NCBI GenBank assembly: GCA_037718865.1
Contig: JBBJMP010000010.1
Span: 1-64,000, forward strand
Origin: JADCRZ01 sp037718865
Lineage (GTDB): Bacteria; Bacteroidota; Bacteroidia; Chitinophagales; Chitinophagaceae
Direction: 5' to 3'
DNA: 64,000 nt
Positions within the stretch are counted from its first letter, which is position 1. Every line of letters begins with the position of its first letter. Shown here piece after piece: positions 48,619-58,224 of the stretch. Below the pieces are notes generated by a model. The model was not told the origin of the DNA and ran no database searches. It saw only the letters and a program-made list of their open reading frames with translations. A program made the position numbers and the translations under genes.

Positions 48619-48741
48619 CTGATAGGTATTAAAGCTTTTAACTGATTTAGTTTTTATAGCTTTCGTAGATTGAACAATCTCTAATATAAGCAGAAAAGCC
48701 ATTAACTAAATGGGTTTAATTAGAAGCAAAAGTCAGGCTTA

Positions 48742-49044
48742 TCAAAAGTCAAGCTTTTCATAAAGACGTAACCTGTTTTTGAGGATGGTATTTTCCTCTT
48801 GTATCCTGTTAATCCGCTCCAATAGATTAGCAATCGCATCAATTCCTTCGAGATTGATCTGGAGGTCGTAATACAGACGAACAAGCTTTTCTAATTTTGG
48901 TAACTGGCTTTCAGCAATAAGTTTTTTCTCTTCAATCAGTATAATGTCTATTAAGCCAAACTCATTAAGTGAACTTAAAAATGAAAGCTCAATTTCATGA
49001 CTGTCACAAAATTCCTCTGCTATTATAAATTGTTCGGGTTCCAT
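48742..49044 (-). CDS. cbpM: CbpM-like chaperone modulator
   Basis: 100 residues: an N-terminal MerR-like helix-turn-helix (EEFCDSHEIELSFLSSLNEFGLI) and a C-terminal coiled coil (NLLERINRIQEENTILKNRLRL). Matches CbpM/YccV-type modulators that bind the J-domain of CbpA. It lies 16 bp downstream of cbpA on the same strand, the conserved gene pair. Confidence 0.85.
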   Translation of the reverse strand: MEPEQFIIAEEFCDSHEIELSFLSSLNEFGLIDIILIEEKKLIAESQLPKLEKLVRLYYDLQINLEGIDAIANLLERINRIQEENTILKNRLRLYEKLDF

Positions 49045-49060
49045 GCTCTATTAATTTATA

Positions 49061-49945
49061 TTAAGATTTAGATAATTCAGTAAATAATTCTATTTGTCTC
49101 TCTGTTAAACTGGTAGGTATTTTAATAGAATAGGTTACGTATAGATCACCAAATTGTCCTTCCTCTTTATAAACGGGAAAGCCTTTGCCCTTCAATCTTA
49201 TTTTGGTGCCGTTCTGTGTTTCCGACTTTACCGTTAATTTAAGCCTTCCGCTCCATGTATCAATGGTAATCTCGCCACCTAAAACGGCTGCATACAAATC
49301 CAAATACACCGTAGTGTGTAAATCATTTCCATAACGCTTAAATTTTGGATCATCAGCAATAGAAAAAGTAATATACAGATCGCCATTAGGACCACTATTT
49401 ATGCCACGTCCGCCATGCCCTTTCAATTTAATTACCTGCCCGTTTTCTATGCCTGCCGGTATGGTAATCCTTATTTTTTTGCCATTTACTGCTATTGTTT
49501 GCTGGTGCGTCATATAGGCATCGGCAAGGCTTAGCCTCAGTTCGGTATTATAATCCTGGCCCCTAAATTTTGTTTTTGAACTTTTATTTTCCGTTCCACC
49601 AAACATTGATGAGAAAAAATCAGAAAAATTACCGTCGTTGTATTCACCGTAGTCGGATTGGTCCCTGTTTGCGTGTGCTGATTGTTGCCGTGATTCCCTT
49701 GCCTTTTCAAACTCCTCTGCATGTTTCCAATCTCCTCCGTGTTGATTGTATTTTTCTCGCTTTTCAGGGTCGCTTAAAACTTCATTGGCTTCATTAATTT
49801 GTTGAAATTTTACATGAGCGCCTTTATCGTCAGGATTAAGGTCGGGGTGATGCTTACGAGCTAGCTTGCGATATGCTTTTTTAATATCGTCTGGTGTTGC
49901 ATTTTTTTCTAATTCCAATACTTTATAATAATCTATAAACTCCAT
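49061..49945 (-). CDS. cbpA: CbpA-type DnaJ co-chaperone
   Basis: 294 residues: J-domain (1-70) with the HPD motif at 33-35, a linker with GNFSDFFSSMFGG, and the two C-terminal beta domains (RGQDYNTELRLSLADAY, then GKKIRITIPAGIENGQVIKLKGHGG, and LKLTVKSETQNGTKIRLKGKG) without a zinc finger, as in CbpA. Works with DnaK and binds curved DNA in E. coli; typical of stationary phase. Intact and paired with cbpM. Confidence 0.93.
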   Translation of the reverse strand: MEFIDYYKVLELEKNATPDDIKKAYRKLARKHHPDLNPDDKGAHVKFQQINEANEVLSDPEKREKYNQHGGDWKHAEEFEKARESRQQSAHANRDQSDYGEYNDGNFSDFFSSMFGGTENKSSKTKFRGQDYNTELRLSLADAYMTHQQTIAVNGKKIRITIPAGIENGQVIKLKGHGGRGINSGPNGDLYITFSIADDPKFKRYGNDLHTTVYLDLYAAVLGGEITIDTWSGRLKLTVKSETQNGTKIRLKGKGFPVYKEEGQFGDLYVTYSIKIPTSLTERQIELFTELSKS

Positions 49946-50037
49946 GAACTACCAATTTAAAAAGTGAATGAATTTGCTCAATAATACATTACTGCCTGAA
50001 ATACTTTACTTAAACATTTTAAAACCTCTCCGGCTAA

Positions 50038-50628
50038 TTATATTCTATATCTATCTATAGAGTTGTCAGCAATAACAGGTTGAAAAGTTTTTGTCTGCAC
50101 AACATAAATTGGTGCTAACGTTTGTATATCAAACAATATACCCTCCCAAAAGAATGACTTTAGTGGTTGAGTATCAAATGAAGTATCAGAAAGATTTGCA
50201 GCAATTTTACGGTAATTCCAAATTCGGTTGTAATAGAAAAGATTGGAATTGTATTTAAAACTTTCTGATACCTTAAGTTCATCTTTAGCTTTATCCAATA
50301 AAGCAATGTAAATAATAGCATCAACGCCTCTCTCACAAAGTTTTATATAGGTAGCTTCTTCTTCTAAATTGGCTAAATCTTTTTGGCCATATTCATCCAT
50401 TGCTGAAACAGCATTGTATCCAAGTTTTTTTAAGTTGCCTGCAACTTCTTTTTCCAACCGGCCTCTTAATACTGTATCAGATGCTGTAATAATTGCCACT
50501 ACTAATATTTTACCGTGTTTCCTTAGGGTTAAACTTGGCATTTCCCAAGAGCTGGCAATATAAAGTTCCTTACAGGCAAACAGCAAGGGCGCAACGATAA
50601 TTGTAAACACATGTTTATACACCTTCAT
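50038..50628 (-). CDS. Putative lipoprotein of unknown function
   Basis: 196 residues with a leader ending LLFAC (lipobox C19). A domain starting KILVVAIITASDTVLRGRLEKEVAGNLKKLGYNAVSAMDEYG resembles the nucleotide-free alpha/beta fold of lipoproteins that help assemble outer-membrane structures, though I cannot name the family. The C-terminal part is rich in Tyr/Phe/Asn (YNSNLFYYNRIWNYRK). The frame is intact. It follows no recognised operon partner. Confidence 0.65.
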   Translation of the reverse strand: MKVYKHVFTIIVAPLLFACKELYIASSWEMPSLTLRKHGKILVVAIITASDTVLRGRLEKEVAGNLKKLGYNAVSAMDEYGQKDLANLEEEATYIKLCERGVDAIIYIALLDKAKDELKVSESFKYNSNLFYYNRIWNYRKIAANLSDTSFDTQPLKSFFWEGILFDIQTLAPIYVVQTKTFQPVIADNSIDRYRI

Positions 50629-50692
50629 TATATTAATAATTCCTACATCACAAGTTAATGATTTTAGAAAGGATGAAAAATGATAATAAAAT

Positions 50693-51435
50693 TCAAACCC
50701 TTTCTGGCTTATTATACTCTATCTTTTTCACATTAAACTTCGTGTAGCTTAAATCTCCTCTTTTTAGTCTCCCTAAAACTTCAAAAGTTATTGGTACCAC
50801 TACATCATTCCTTGCTTTGTAATCAGCCAGTTTAATAATCCATGTTTCTAAATTTTCCTTATCCATGTATCTTTTTGTTTCAAGCTAGATAATCTCACCG
50901 GCATCATTAAATGTTACAATAAAAAACAGCGATAGCCCATTGTAGTTGAAAGTGAACTTAGCAGACTTTGCATCAGATGACCATTGCAACCTTTCACCTG
51001 GTAATAAATTTGTTGGATACAAAACCCTTTCGCCAAGCCACCTAAGGAGTTCTCCCTGGTTATACGTTTCTCCTTTACCATCCACAACAGTAATCAGTGA
51101 AAAAACTGAAGCTACTAACCTTCCTTTATCAGCAATATAAATGTCACGGGCAGTGAACATATTCGTCTTTCCTTTCCATATAAATCCTGGCTTTTCTGTA
51201 GTGGCATATAGTTGACCTTCTTTAAAGCATACTTAAAGTATCGTTGTACTGGTTCAGGCAACCCCTCTAATTATTTGTACTCAAATATTTTTTCTGAGAT
51301 ATCTTTTGAGAGTGAGAACAGCTCTTTTACCTATTTATTAAACCGGATAGATAAATTTATTTTACCAATTAGTAATGTGATGACGAGCAACACGAATATT
51401 GAAAGTGCAATTATCATGCGTTTTTTATTTTTCAT
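50693..51435 (-). pseudogene. DUF6544-like protein, several lesions
   Basis: Reading from the ATG at 51435: a membrane anchor (RMIIALSIFVLLVITLLIG), two in-frame TAA stops (after RFNK and after FEYK), LPEPVQRYFKYAL, a missing A causing a frame change, then TTEKPGFIWKGKTNMFTARD and the open part to GEII. An in-frame TAG at 50885-50887 follows, and the C-terminus VPITFEVLGRLKRGDLSYTKF ends in a TGA at 50693. The LPEPVQRY motif is shared with the gene at 63102, so the two are paralogues. Function of the family is unknown. Confidence 0.72.
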
Positions 51436-51748
51436 TTGTTGTTATTCTATAAATCAGCATACAAATTATGAGGATAAAAATGATTGTGTAAATGGCTTTG
51501 TTATTCTTAGCCAGCCAATTCGGTAGAAAAATATCAAAGTTGGCCTTGGTAGAATCAGAATATTGTCGGGCAATTAAAGTAATCGGGCACATCTTTTCGA
51601 ATACAAGCAGCACTATTCCTCCCAATAAAATAAGAGCTACGCCAATCCATACGTATTTGTCAATTTTATTTATGATAACTGCGTAAGCCATATAGAATAA
51701 CACCACATTGAAAAAAATCCAGATGATGGTATGTATGATCTTGATGAA
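51425..51748 (-). pseudogene. Small membrane protein, 5' end replaced by integrase
   Basis: About 107 residues with three helices: HTIIWIFFNVVLFYMAYAVI, YVWIGVALILLGGIVLLVF and AIYTIIFILIICMLIY, and a conserved-looking loop CPITLIARQYSD to NFDIFLPNWLA. It resembles small DUF2784-like membrane proteins. It has no start of its own and continues in frame from an integrase N-terminal region at about 51749, so the two form a chimeric open frame of 374 codons. Its end overlaps the start of the DUF6544 gene by 11 bp. Confidence 0.6.
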
Positions 51749-52549
51749 AAGGTTGTCGAACGCCAATCCACTGATATCAGATGCTCTCATTCCTAATCGT
51801 ACAGCAAGTAGAAGCATCGCATAGTCTCTTTTTCCGACGGATGTGCTCCTGTCAATAGAGTTTAATATAACAAGAACTTCTTGTTTGGTATAAGTAGACG
51901 GAAGCCTCGGTTGTTTTTTATAATTATCCTTGGGAACAATCAGCGATAAATCCTTACGTGTTTTTTCTTCATCATACAGGTATCTTAAGAAGTTTTGAAT
52001 AATTGATAATGCGAGGTGTTTGGCTCCTGCAGCGTTTGGAAGCAGCGTCGCCGCATACTTCATTATTTTAAGTGGTGATAAAAGATCGGGGTTGTACGTT
52101 TCGCATTCCTTCAAATACTTTAAAAACTGGTATAAATACCAGGAATAACCGCGCAACGTTTTTTCGTTAAGACGCAATGATTTCTTCCATTCAACATACT
52201 TTGCCATTAGCTCCCCGATTTCCCCTGTGAGGGCGATGGACTCCCTACGATGTATCACTTCCACCATTTTGTTCGTTTCTGCAAACTGGGCCAAACATAG
52301 TGCACACCTTAAACAATGTTTCTGATGACGGGTAAGCTCCGATATGGATTTGTTTCTATAGGCACTGATTAAGTAATCAGTTATAGTTTTTGGCGTAAAA
52401 TCATCTATACGATTACGGTTCATATACATTTCTATCTTGCCCCAAATCCATTTGTATATGGCCACTGTTTGTTTGCTTCTTCCAATATCTTCAGGATATA
52501 TCGAAGCTGCTTTTGTTAGATTCTCGAAAGAGGAATAATCCCGATACAT
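51749..52549 (-). pseudogene. Tyrosine recombinase, C-terminally truncated
   Basis: About 267 residues of a phage-integrase-type recombinase. The SAM-like core-binding domain spans residues about 100-195 (EWKKSLRLNEKTLRGYSWYLYQFLKYL), then the start of the catalytic domain with the first catalytic arginine in RLGMRASDISGL (about residue 255). The lysine, HxxR and nucleophilic tyrosine are missing because the frame runs into a membrane protein. An extra N-terminal region with HQKHCLRCALCLAQF suggests one of the Bacteroidota recombinases that occur in tandem sets. Inactive as it stands. Confidence 0.7.
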
Positions 52550-52599
52550 AATATTATTATTTAAAGGAAACGCGACACTGCGGCCCTTGCAACTCTAAT

Positions 52600-52683
52600 A
52601 TTATGTAAACTTTTTGGCGGTTAATACGCCTCAATGCAGGTAATTACTCCGACGAGTTTGCATAATAAATATGTTTACATAAT
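52600..52683. repeat. Repeated 11-bp sites upstream of the truncated recombinase
   Basis: GTTTACATAAT at 52673-52683 and GTTTGCATAAT at 52656-52666 are direct copies; the complement ATTATGTAAAC lies at 52600-52610. The outermost copy coincides with the point where the istA reading frame is broken. Arm- or core-type recombinase sites at an element end would look like this. Confidence 0.5.
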
Positions 52684-53455
52684 CTTTTGGTTTAGCCACC
52701 CTGGTGGTCACCAGGTGGAGGTTATAATGAAGGGCCCATTGCTGCATTACTTCGGTAAATGCCGGCTCATACCGACAACTTTTTGATACGATCTGCTTCA
52801 TGTTGTCGGTCTTAAGTGAAAAGGGAACTCCATCAAAAAACTGAAGGCAGAGGTTAAGCCCTTTGACAACTTGTGGGATCGAAGCATCGGCCAGAGCCAC
52901 AGCATAACTAAAACCGCTATAGGGAAGTATGCAAACCAGTACAGGGCATGCAATTACTTCCCCGTTACTTTTGTGGGTATAAGTAATTTTATCTCCGGCA
53001 AAATCGATCATCATCATCTCAGCAGGCTTGTACTCAAAGTGCATACTTACATCCCTGATCTTTCTGTGCTCGCTAAACAGTACACAAAATTGAGTATAAG
53101 CATATCCTTGCGGATTTTCTTTGTAATACTTCTGCCAAAGCAATAGACCGGTAACACCGGTACGCTTTAGCTCTGAAAGAAAGTAAGGTAACCGGGAAAT
53201 AAACCAGGCTTTACGGGGATCTTCTTTGTTCGTAGAGGGTTCCTGTGAGCCGTACACTATTAAAGTCAGCGCAGCATCATCAAGCTGACGCAGATTGCTT
53301 AAACCATAATGGCTGCTTTGTAAACGGGAAGCATAAAGCGTTACTGTTTTGCGTGATAATTTAAGATCACGTGAGATCTGACGAATGGAAAAGCCTTTCT
53401 CTAAAGACTGGATAATGGTGCGTATAAGATGCATTTTTATTACTTTGTTGGCCAT
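52684..53455 (-). pseudogene. IS21 transposase IstA, second lineage, truncated
   Basis: The first ~250 residues of an IstA homologue that differs from the two full copies: an N-terminal helix-turn-helix (GFSIRQISRDLKLSRKTV), MMIDFAGDK with the first catalytic aspartate, and LKTDNMKQIV with the second. The frame departs after RVAKPKD, where the third catalytic residue should follow, and ends at 52631 in foreign sequence. The rest of istA and all of istB are missing, replaced by the recombinase-bearing segment. Confidence 0.8.
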
Positions 53456-53499
53456 GCTTTTTTTGAAGCAAATCCATGAAATAAAATGCTTATACGCCC

Positions 53500-53705
53500 T
53501 TCAAAAGTGCTGGTATACTTTGCGCCGTATTGTCAAACGTTCCTATCTGAGCTGGTATACTATGTGCCGTTGTTCAATCATGCGACTTTAAACTAAACGG
53601 TACACTTTACACCGTATTGACACACAAAACCTTGAAACGATTGGTACACATTGCCAGAAAATAAATCAAAAAAAAATAGGGCTAAACTGGTATACTATGC
53701 TCCGA
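53500..53705. repeat. Terminal repeat array of the truncated IS21 element
   Basis: Five spaced copies of a GGTAYACT-type unit (53503, 53553, 53597, 53640 and 53688, each roughly TGGTATACTWTGYGCCG) separate the istA start from the next gene. This is the same architecture as the other IS21 ends but a different sequence, confirming a separate IS21 lineage. The outer end is near 53705. Confidence 0.65.
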
Positions 53706-53952
53706 AATAACTGGCACCCTTTTGTGGCCGTAATCTCCACATGGTTTCCCTTGAAAACAAGGAAGCATGAACCCTTAGGCATCGTGTTGCCATAAAGGTC
53801 GCTTTCCATGATAAAAACACATTTTCTAAATGAGGGTAATCAAATACCCGTGCCTCAATTGCAACTCCAGCATTAATATGTTTGTCAGATGGCCGTAGGC
53901 CGGCTTTGCCGATCGTTTCTTCATCTATGTTAAAATCATTAGTATCTATCAT
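53706..53952 (-). pseudogene. Unknown protein, C-terminus cut by IS21-like element
   Basis: About 82 residues starting MIDTNDFNIDEETIGKAGLR, with VFDYPHLENVFLSW, ending where the IS21-like repeats begin (frame runs to 53695). I do not recognise the family. It starts 32 bp after the alcohol dehydrogenase stop on the same strand, so it was probably the second gene of that operon. Confidence 0.5.
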
Positions 53953-53984
53953 AGTTTGCTATTATAATGTGATTGTAATTAGCA

Positions 53985-55115
53985 CTAAGTTTCAATTATT
54001 ACCTTGATTGCTTTTTCTTTTCCTGCATTTCCAAATACTTCGTAGGCAGTAAGAATTTCATTTAATTTGAAATGATGTGTTATAAGTTCAGAGGGCTTCA
54101 GCTTGCCGGATGTCACCGTTTTTAATAACATAGGCGTTGTATTGGTGCTTACCAACCCCGTGGTTAGTGTTATATTTTGTATCCATAATTTTTGCAGTTG
54201 AAAATCTACACTTTGCCCATGAACTCCCACTACAGCGATATGCCCACCCGGACGAACAATATTCTGACATATATCGAATGTATCAGGGGTACCTACCGCT
54301 TCAATAGCTACATCAACGCCATCCTTTGTTTCGGATAGTATTCTTTTTACAACATCTTCGGTTGCAGAATTTATGGCATCCGTAGCACCGATCTTTTTAG
54401 ATATTCCTAAGCGGTTTTCATCAAGGTCAATCATATAAACCTTTGCAGGAGAGTAAAATTGTGCTGTTAGTAAGGCAGCCATTCCTATAGGACCTGCACC
54501 TACAATAGCCACCGTATCACCGGGCTTAACTCCCCCATTAAGCACACCAATTTCATGACCTGTTGGTAGAATATCACTTAGCATCACTAATGCTTCCTCA
54601 TCGGCTCCTGAAGGAATGTGATGAAGGCTATTGTCGGCATGTGGAATGCGGACATGCGCTGCCTGGGTGCCATTGATTGTATTCCCTAAAATCCAGCCCC
54701 CGTCTTCGCAATGTGCATACAAACCTTTTTTGCAGTACTCACATGTGCCATCTGAAGTAATGCAGGAAATAATTACCCGATCCCCTTTTTTAAAACTTCT
54801 CACTCCATCGCCCACTTCTTCAATTGTACCAATGCCCTCATGGCCCAGTGTGGTTCCGGGTTTCACTGAAGGGATCTTGCCATGAGAAATACCTAAATCT
54901 GTTCCGCAGATTGTGGTTTTTAAAATTTTTACTAATGCGTCTGTTTGCCGGATTATAGTTGGTACTGGTACATCTTTTAATTCTATTTTACCCGGTCCGC
55001 CATAAACCAGCGCTTTCATGGTTGGTTTGCCGGTAACCTCCTCAGAAATGTCGGTAATTTTTCCGGATGGTATCTTTTTGCTTTTTATCAGTACTTTTTC
55101 AGTGATCATTGTCAT
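53985..55115 (-). CDS. Zinc-dependent alcohol dehydrogenase
   Basis: A 376-residue medium-chain dehydrogenase. GroES-like domain with catalytic-zinc residues in TTICGTDLG and GHEGIG, a structural-zinc cysteine lobe (CEYCKKGLYAHC), and a Rossmann motif VGAGPIGM. The catalytic site and HH-rich IPHADNSLHHIP loop resemble the NAD(P)-dependent alcohol dehydrogenases of stress islands. The substrate is probably a short-chain alcohol or aldehyde. The reading frame begins at the ATG at 55115, giving a 32-residue extension before the usual MKALVYGG. Promoter copy E, with its -7 box only 40 bp upstream, supports this long start. Intact. Confidence 0.9.
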   Translation of the reverse strand: MTMITEKVLIKSKKIPSGKITDISEEVTGKPTMKALVYGGPGKIELKDVPVPTIIRQTDALVKILKTTICGTDLGISHGKIPSVKPGTTLGHEGIGTIEEVGDGVRSFKKGDRVIISCITSDGTCEYCKKGLYAHCEDGGWILGNTINGTQAAHVRIPHADNSLHHIPSGADEEALVMLSDILPTGHEIGVLNGGVKPGDTVAIVGAGPIGMAALLTAQFYSPAKVYMIDLDENRLGISKKIGATDAINSATEDVVKRILSETKDGVDVAIEAVGTPDTFDICQNIVRPGGHIAVVGVHGQSVDFQLQKLWIQNITLTTGLVSTNTTPMLLKTVTSGKLKPSELITHHFKLNEILTAYEVFGNAGKEKAIKVIIET

Positions 55116-55154
55116 GTAGCTTTTTCAACGTATAAGTAAAGAAACTTACCAAGG

Positions 55155-55211
55155 CAAAGGTCACTCTGATCAAAGGACACATTGTTACACATTTACGTTA
55201 ATACCTTACAT
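55155..55211 (-). promoter_or_regulatory. 57-bp GTAA/TTTG promoter module, copy E (adh)
   Basis: On the minus strand ATGTAAG (55211-55205), a 15-bp block ACGTAAATGTGTAAC (55198-55184) and ACCTTTG (55161-55155) show the same spacing of 6 and 22 bp as the plus-strand copies. The predicted start is near 55148, about 33 nt before the alcohol dehydrogenase ATG. Being on the opposite strand and about 17 kb from the nearest other copy, it argues against simple local duplication. Confidence 0.72.
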
Positions 55212-55873
55212 CATTTACAGATTTTGAGGCATTTTTATCCCAGGAAATTGATAGACAGATGCGTCAGACTTCATTTTAGACCTTCATAAATTTTGACGAG
55301 TACGAATAACCAGCCTGTGCATTCTATTGTATAAATAAGAGTTTTGCCATTTTAGCATCGTTGCCATAAATGTCTTCTCTAAAACTTAGTGACCCTTCCG
55401 CATCTACCCAGGCAGTAAAATAAGTTATCAATACCGACAGTTGTTCTTTAAGTGATACCCATACCTCTTTTGAGGCATTCATCGCTTCATTAGTTTTAGC
55501 TGCTGTCCATTCCGGCTGCTTGCGTAGCAGGTAGCTCGCCAGTTTGGTAGGATCACTTAATCGTAAGTATTCCACGAGGAGTTTACCACCGTTCCACGTG
55601 ATAAGATACCAAGCATTCCACAGAATAAGAGCCACCATTCCACAGGATAAGAGCCACCGTTTTGAGAAGGCAGCATTTTCTTTCCGGGGAGATGATTTGT
55701 TTTATTCCGGAGGAGATGTTTTTCATTCTTTCCGAAGGAGGAATTTTCTGTTTTTTTCCTGAAAGAGGTTACAGTTCATTCCTTTCCTGTCGACACTTGT
55801 TATAATTCATCCTTTCAAAGAGCGTGTTAAACAATGAGATTTAGGTTAATGCACAAAGTACTATTACAACATC

Positions 55874-56599
55874 TCATTTCTTTTTTCTCAAAGAAGTTCC
55901 CAGTAAACTAATTTTATGTGCATGAGCCGTAAGTCTATCCATAATCGCATCGGCAAGGGTAGGCTCTCCAATGTATTCATACCATTTGTTAACCGGTAAT
56001 TGTGAGGTGATAATTGTAGCATGCTTTCCATATCTATCCTCAAGAATGTCAAGCAAGGTAAGTCTTATCTTATGATCGAGAGGGTTTAAACCAAAATCGT
56101 CCAGGATGAGTAAGGGAGCCCTTGCTATTTGATTGACCAATTTAACATAAGTGCCATCGAGGCGCGCAGCGGATATGGTTTCAATAAAACGACTCATAGA
56201 AAAATACAGGGTACTGTAGTCATTCAGGCACGCCTGGCGTCCTAGGGCGCAGGCTAAAAAACTTTTACCGGTTCCAGTCGATCCGCTAATAAGTACCGTT
56301 TCTCCTTTTTCAATATAGGTGCCGTCACATAATTGGAGAAGTTGTTCTTTGCTTATTCCACGTTCCGAGCCACAATGGATCTGTTCAGGAAGAGCATTGT
56401 AGCGCAACTTGGACCGGCTAAGATTACGGGTTGTACGCTTGTGGGATCGATACTGCGTTTCGGCTTCAGTAAGCATACCCAGCAGTGTGTGTGATTCAGG
56501 ATGCTCGTGGATGGGGTGGCCCAGTATGGCTTCATATTGTTTAATCATTCCATAGAGGTTTAGCTTTTGCATCTGTTCCAAGGTGTTTTGGGTGTTCAT
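55874..56599 (-). CDS. istB: IS21 helper ATPase IstB (copy 2)
   Basis: Identical 241-residue AAA+ protein to that of copy 1 (Walker A GSTGTGKSF, Walker B LLILDDFG). Intact. Confidence 0.95.
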   Translation of the reverse strand: MNTQNTLEQMQKLNLYGMIKQYEAILGHPIHEHPESHTLLGMLTEAETQYRSHKRTTRNLSRSKLRYNALPEQIHCGSERGISKEQLLQLCDGTYIEKGETVLISGSTGTGKSFLACALGRQACLNDYSTLYFSMSRFIETISAARLDGTYVKLVNQIARAPLLILDDFGLNPLDHKIRLTLLDILEDRYGKHATIITSQLPVNKWYEYIGEPTLADAIMDRLTAHAHKISLLGTSLRKKK

Positions 56600-56661
56600 T
56601 GTTTGTTGATTTGTTTTTTTATAATAATGATTGCTTTTGAAAAAAGAAAAAGGTTCTGGAG

Positions 56662-58224
56662 TTACTGGTAAGCATCTCCTCCCCGGACATTGGGATGGTC
56701 AGGCATCCGGAAGAGTTCAGGCTGCTCGTCGGTGATGAGTTTATCGAGGTGGTTTTTCAGGATATTATCAAGTGTGCTGTAGTTATAACGGTCTCCGTTT
56801 AACCCTCTTTTACAAGCTGCTTCCAGGCGTTCAGGGCCGTATTTGTGCCCAAGGCGAAGTATACCCTTGCAGGCATTAAAGGCTTGTTGGATAACGGGCC
56901 TACTCTTCAATACCTTCCCCACATACTGGTGTGTGTGGGTGCCTATTTTGGCAGCTTGCCCAAGGAAGTAATCCTGATCCCATCCATTCTGTTCGGCCAC
57001 CTTTTGATGATGAATGGGCATGTGTTCTATAACGGTAGTAAAACCACCTTTTTTATAACTCCTTCTATGCATAGCAATACGGTTCAGTTCAAAGAAAACC
57101 TCCACCGTATCGGTATCATAGTTTACCGCTACCTTTTTACCAATATACTTGCAGGGAACGCTGTAATGGTGACCGTCTTCGCAGAGTGTGATATGATAGT
57201 CCATTTTAACCTTGCACTCGGCTTTATAGCGAATAACAAAAGGAGTTGATGGAAGGGGTTGCAATAACCCTTTTTCCAGTTCCAGGAACTGTTCCAGGCG
57301 ACTGATCGCCTTTTTTTGAAAATCGGCTTGATGATGTAGTTCCAATTGCTTTTGGAAAGCGGCATTGATCTGTTCGAGGCTAAAGAACTCTGTGTCGCGT
57401 AAGGGGGCATACAGACGTTGATAAGTGAGCAAGACTTCCTTCTCTACTGGCGCTTTATCCTTAGGCTTGTATGGCCTTGCAGCGAACAGTGCCATGTTAT
57501 TATGAAGGGCCCATTGCTCAAACACTTCTGTGAATATCGGCTCATACCTGCAGCTCTTTATTACAGCTGTACGCATATTATCGCATTTGATACTAAAAGG
57601 CGCCCCTCCAAAATAAGCAAGGCTTGCGTTAAGGGCTTTAATAACGCTTGGCATCGTTTCATTTGCAAGAGCAATCGCGTAGCTATAACCGCTATATGGC
57701 AGTATGCTCACAAAAACGCAGCACTCAACCAGTGCTCCTGTAGATCTGTCGATGTAGCTTATTTTGTCCCCGGCAAAATCCACCATCATCATCGCTGCCG
57801 GCTCATATTGCACATGAAAACTGGCCTGCTGTGGTAACATTAACTCTGCCAGCAACTCACAGAATTTCGAGTATTGATAACCTTCAGGATGTTCCCTTAT
57901 GTATTCCTGCCATAACAACATCCGGGTTACACCCGGACGCTGCAGTTCCGCAAAATAATACTCCCTACGGTTCACTATAAACGCATTACGCGTATTCTGC
58001 TGGACGTTTCTGAAGGGGAAATGAGCAATCTCGGCCAGGACCGCATCGTCCATATTCAACAACTCTTCCAGGCTTTTAGGGCAGCTAGCCAGTCTTTCCT
58101 TGTATCGGTTTACTGTTGCCCTTGCTATTTTTAATTCCCGGGCTATCTGTCTTTCCGATAGCCCCCGCTGTAAGAGCAGGATCATTTTACGTACCACTTT
58201 CATTTCAATCAATTTTTTGGACAT
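56662..58224 (-). CDS. istA: IS21 transposase IstA (copy 2)
   Basis: Identical 520-residue DDE transposase to that of copy 1, with the same helix-turn-helix and acidic triad. Intact. It lies inside the L,D-transpeptidase gene on the same strand. Confidence 0.95.
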   Translation of the reverse strand: MSKKLIEMKVVRKMILLLQRGLSERQIARELKIARATVNRYKERLASCPKSLEELLNMDDAVLAEIAHFPFRNVQQNTRNAFIVNRREYYFAELQRPGVTRMLLWQEYIREHPEGYQYSKFCELLAELMLPQQASFHVQYEPAAMMMVDFAGDKISYIDRSTGALVECCVFVSILPYSGYSYAIALANETMPSVIKALNASLAYFGGAPFSIKCDNMRTAVIKSCRYEPIFTEVFEQWALHNNMALFAARPYKPKDKAPVEKEVLLTYQRLYAPLRDTEFFSLEQINAAFQKQLELHHQADFQKKAISRLEQFLELEKGLLQPLPSTPFVIRYKAECKVKMDYHITLCEDGHHYSVPCKYIGKKVAVNYDTDTVEVFFELNRIAMHRRSYKKGGFTTVIEHMPIHHQKVAEQNGWDQDYFLGQAAKIGTHTHQYVGKVLKSRPVIQQAFNACKGILRLGHKYGPERLEAACKRGLNGDRYNYSTLDNILKNHLDKLITDEQPELFRMPDHPNVRGGDAYQ

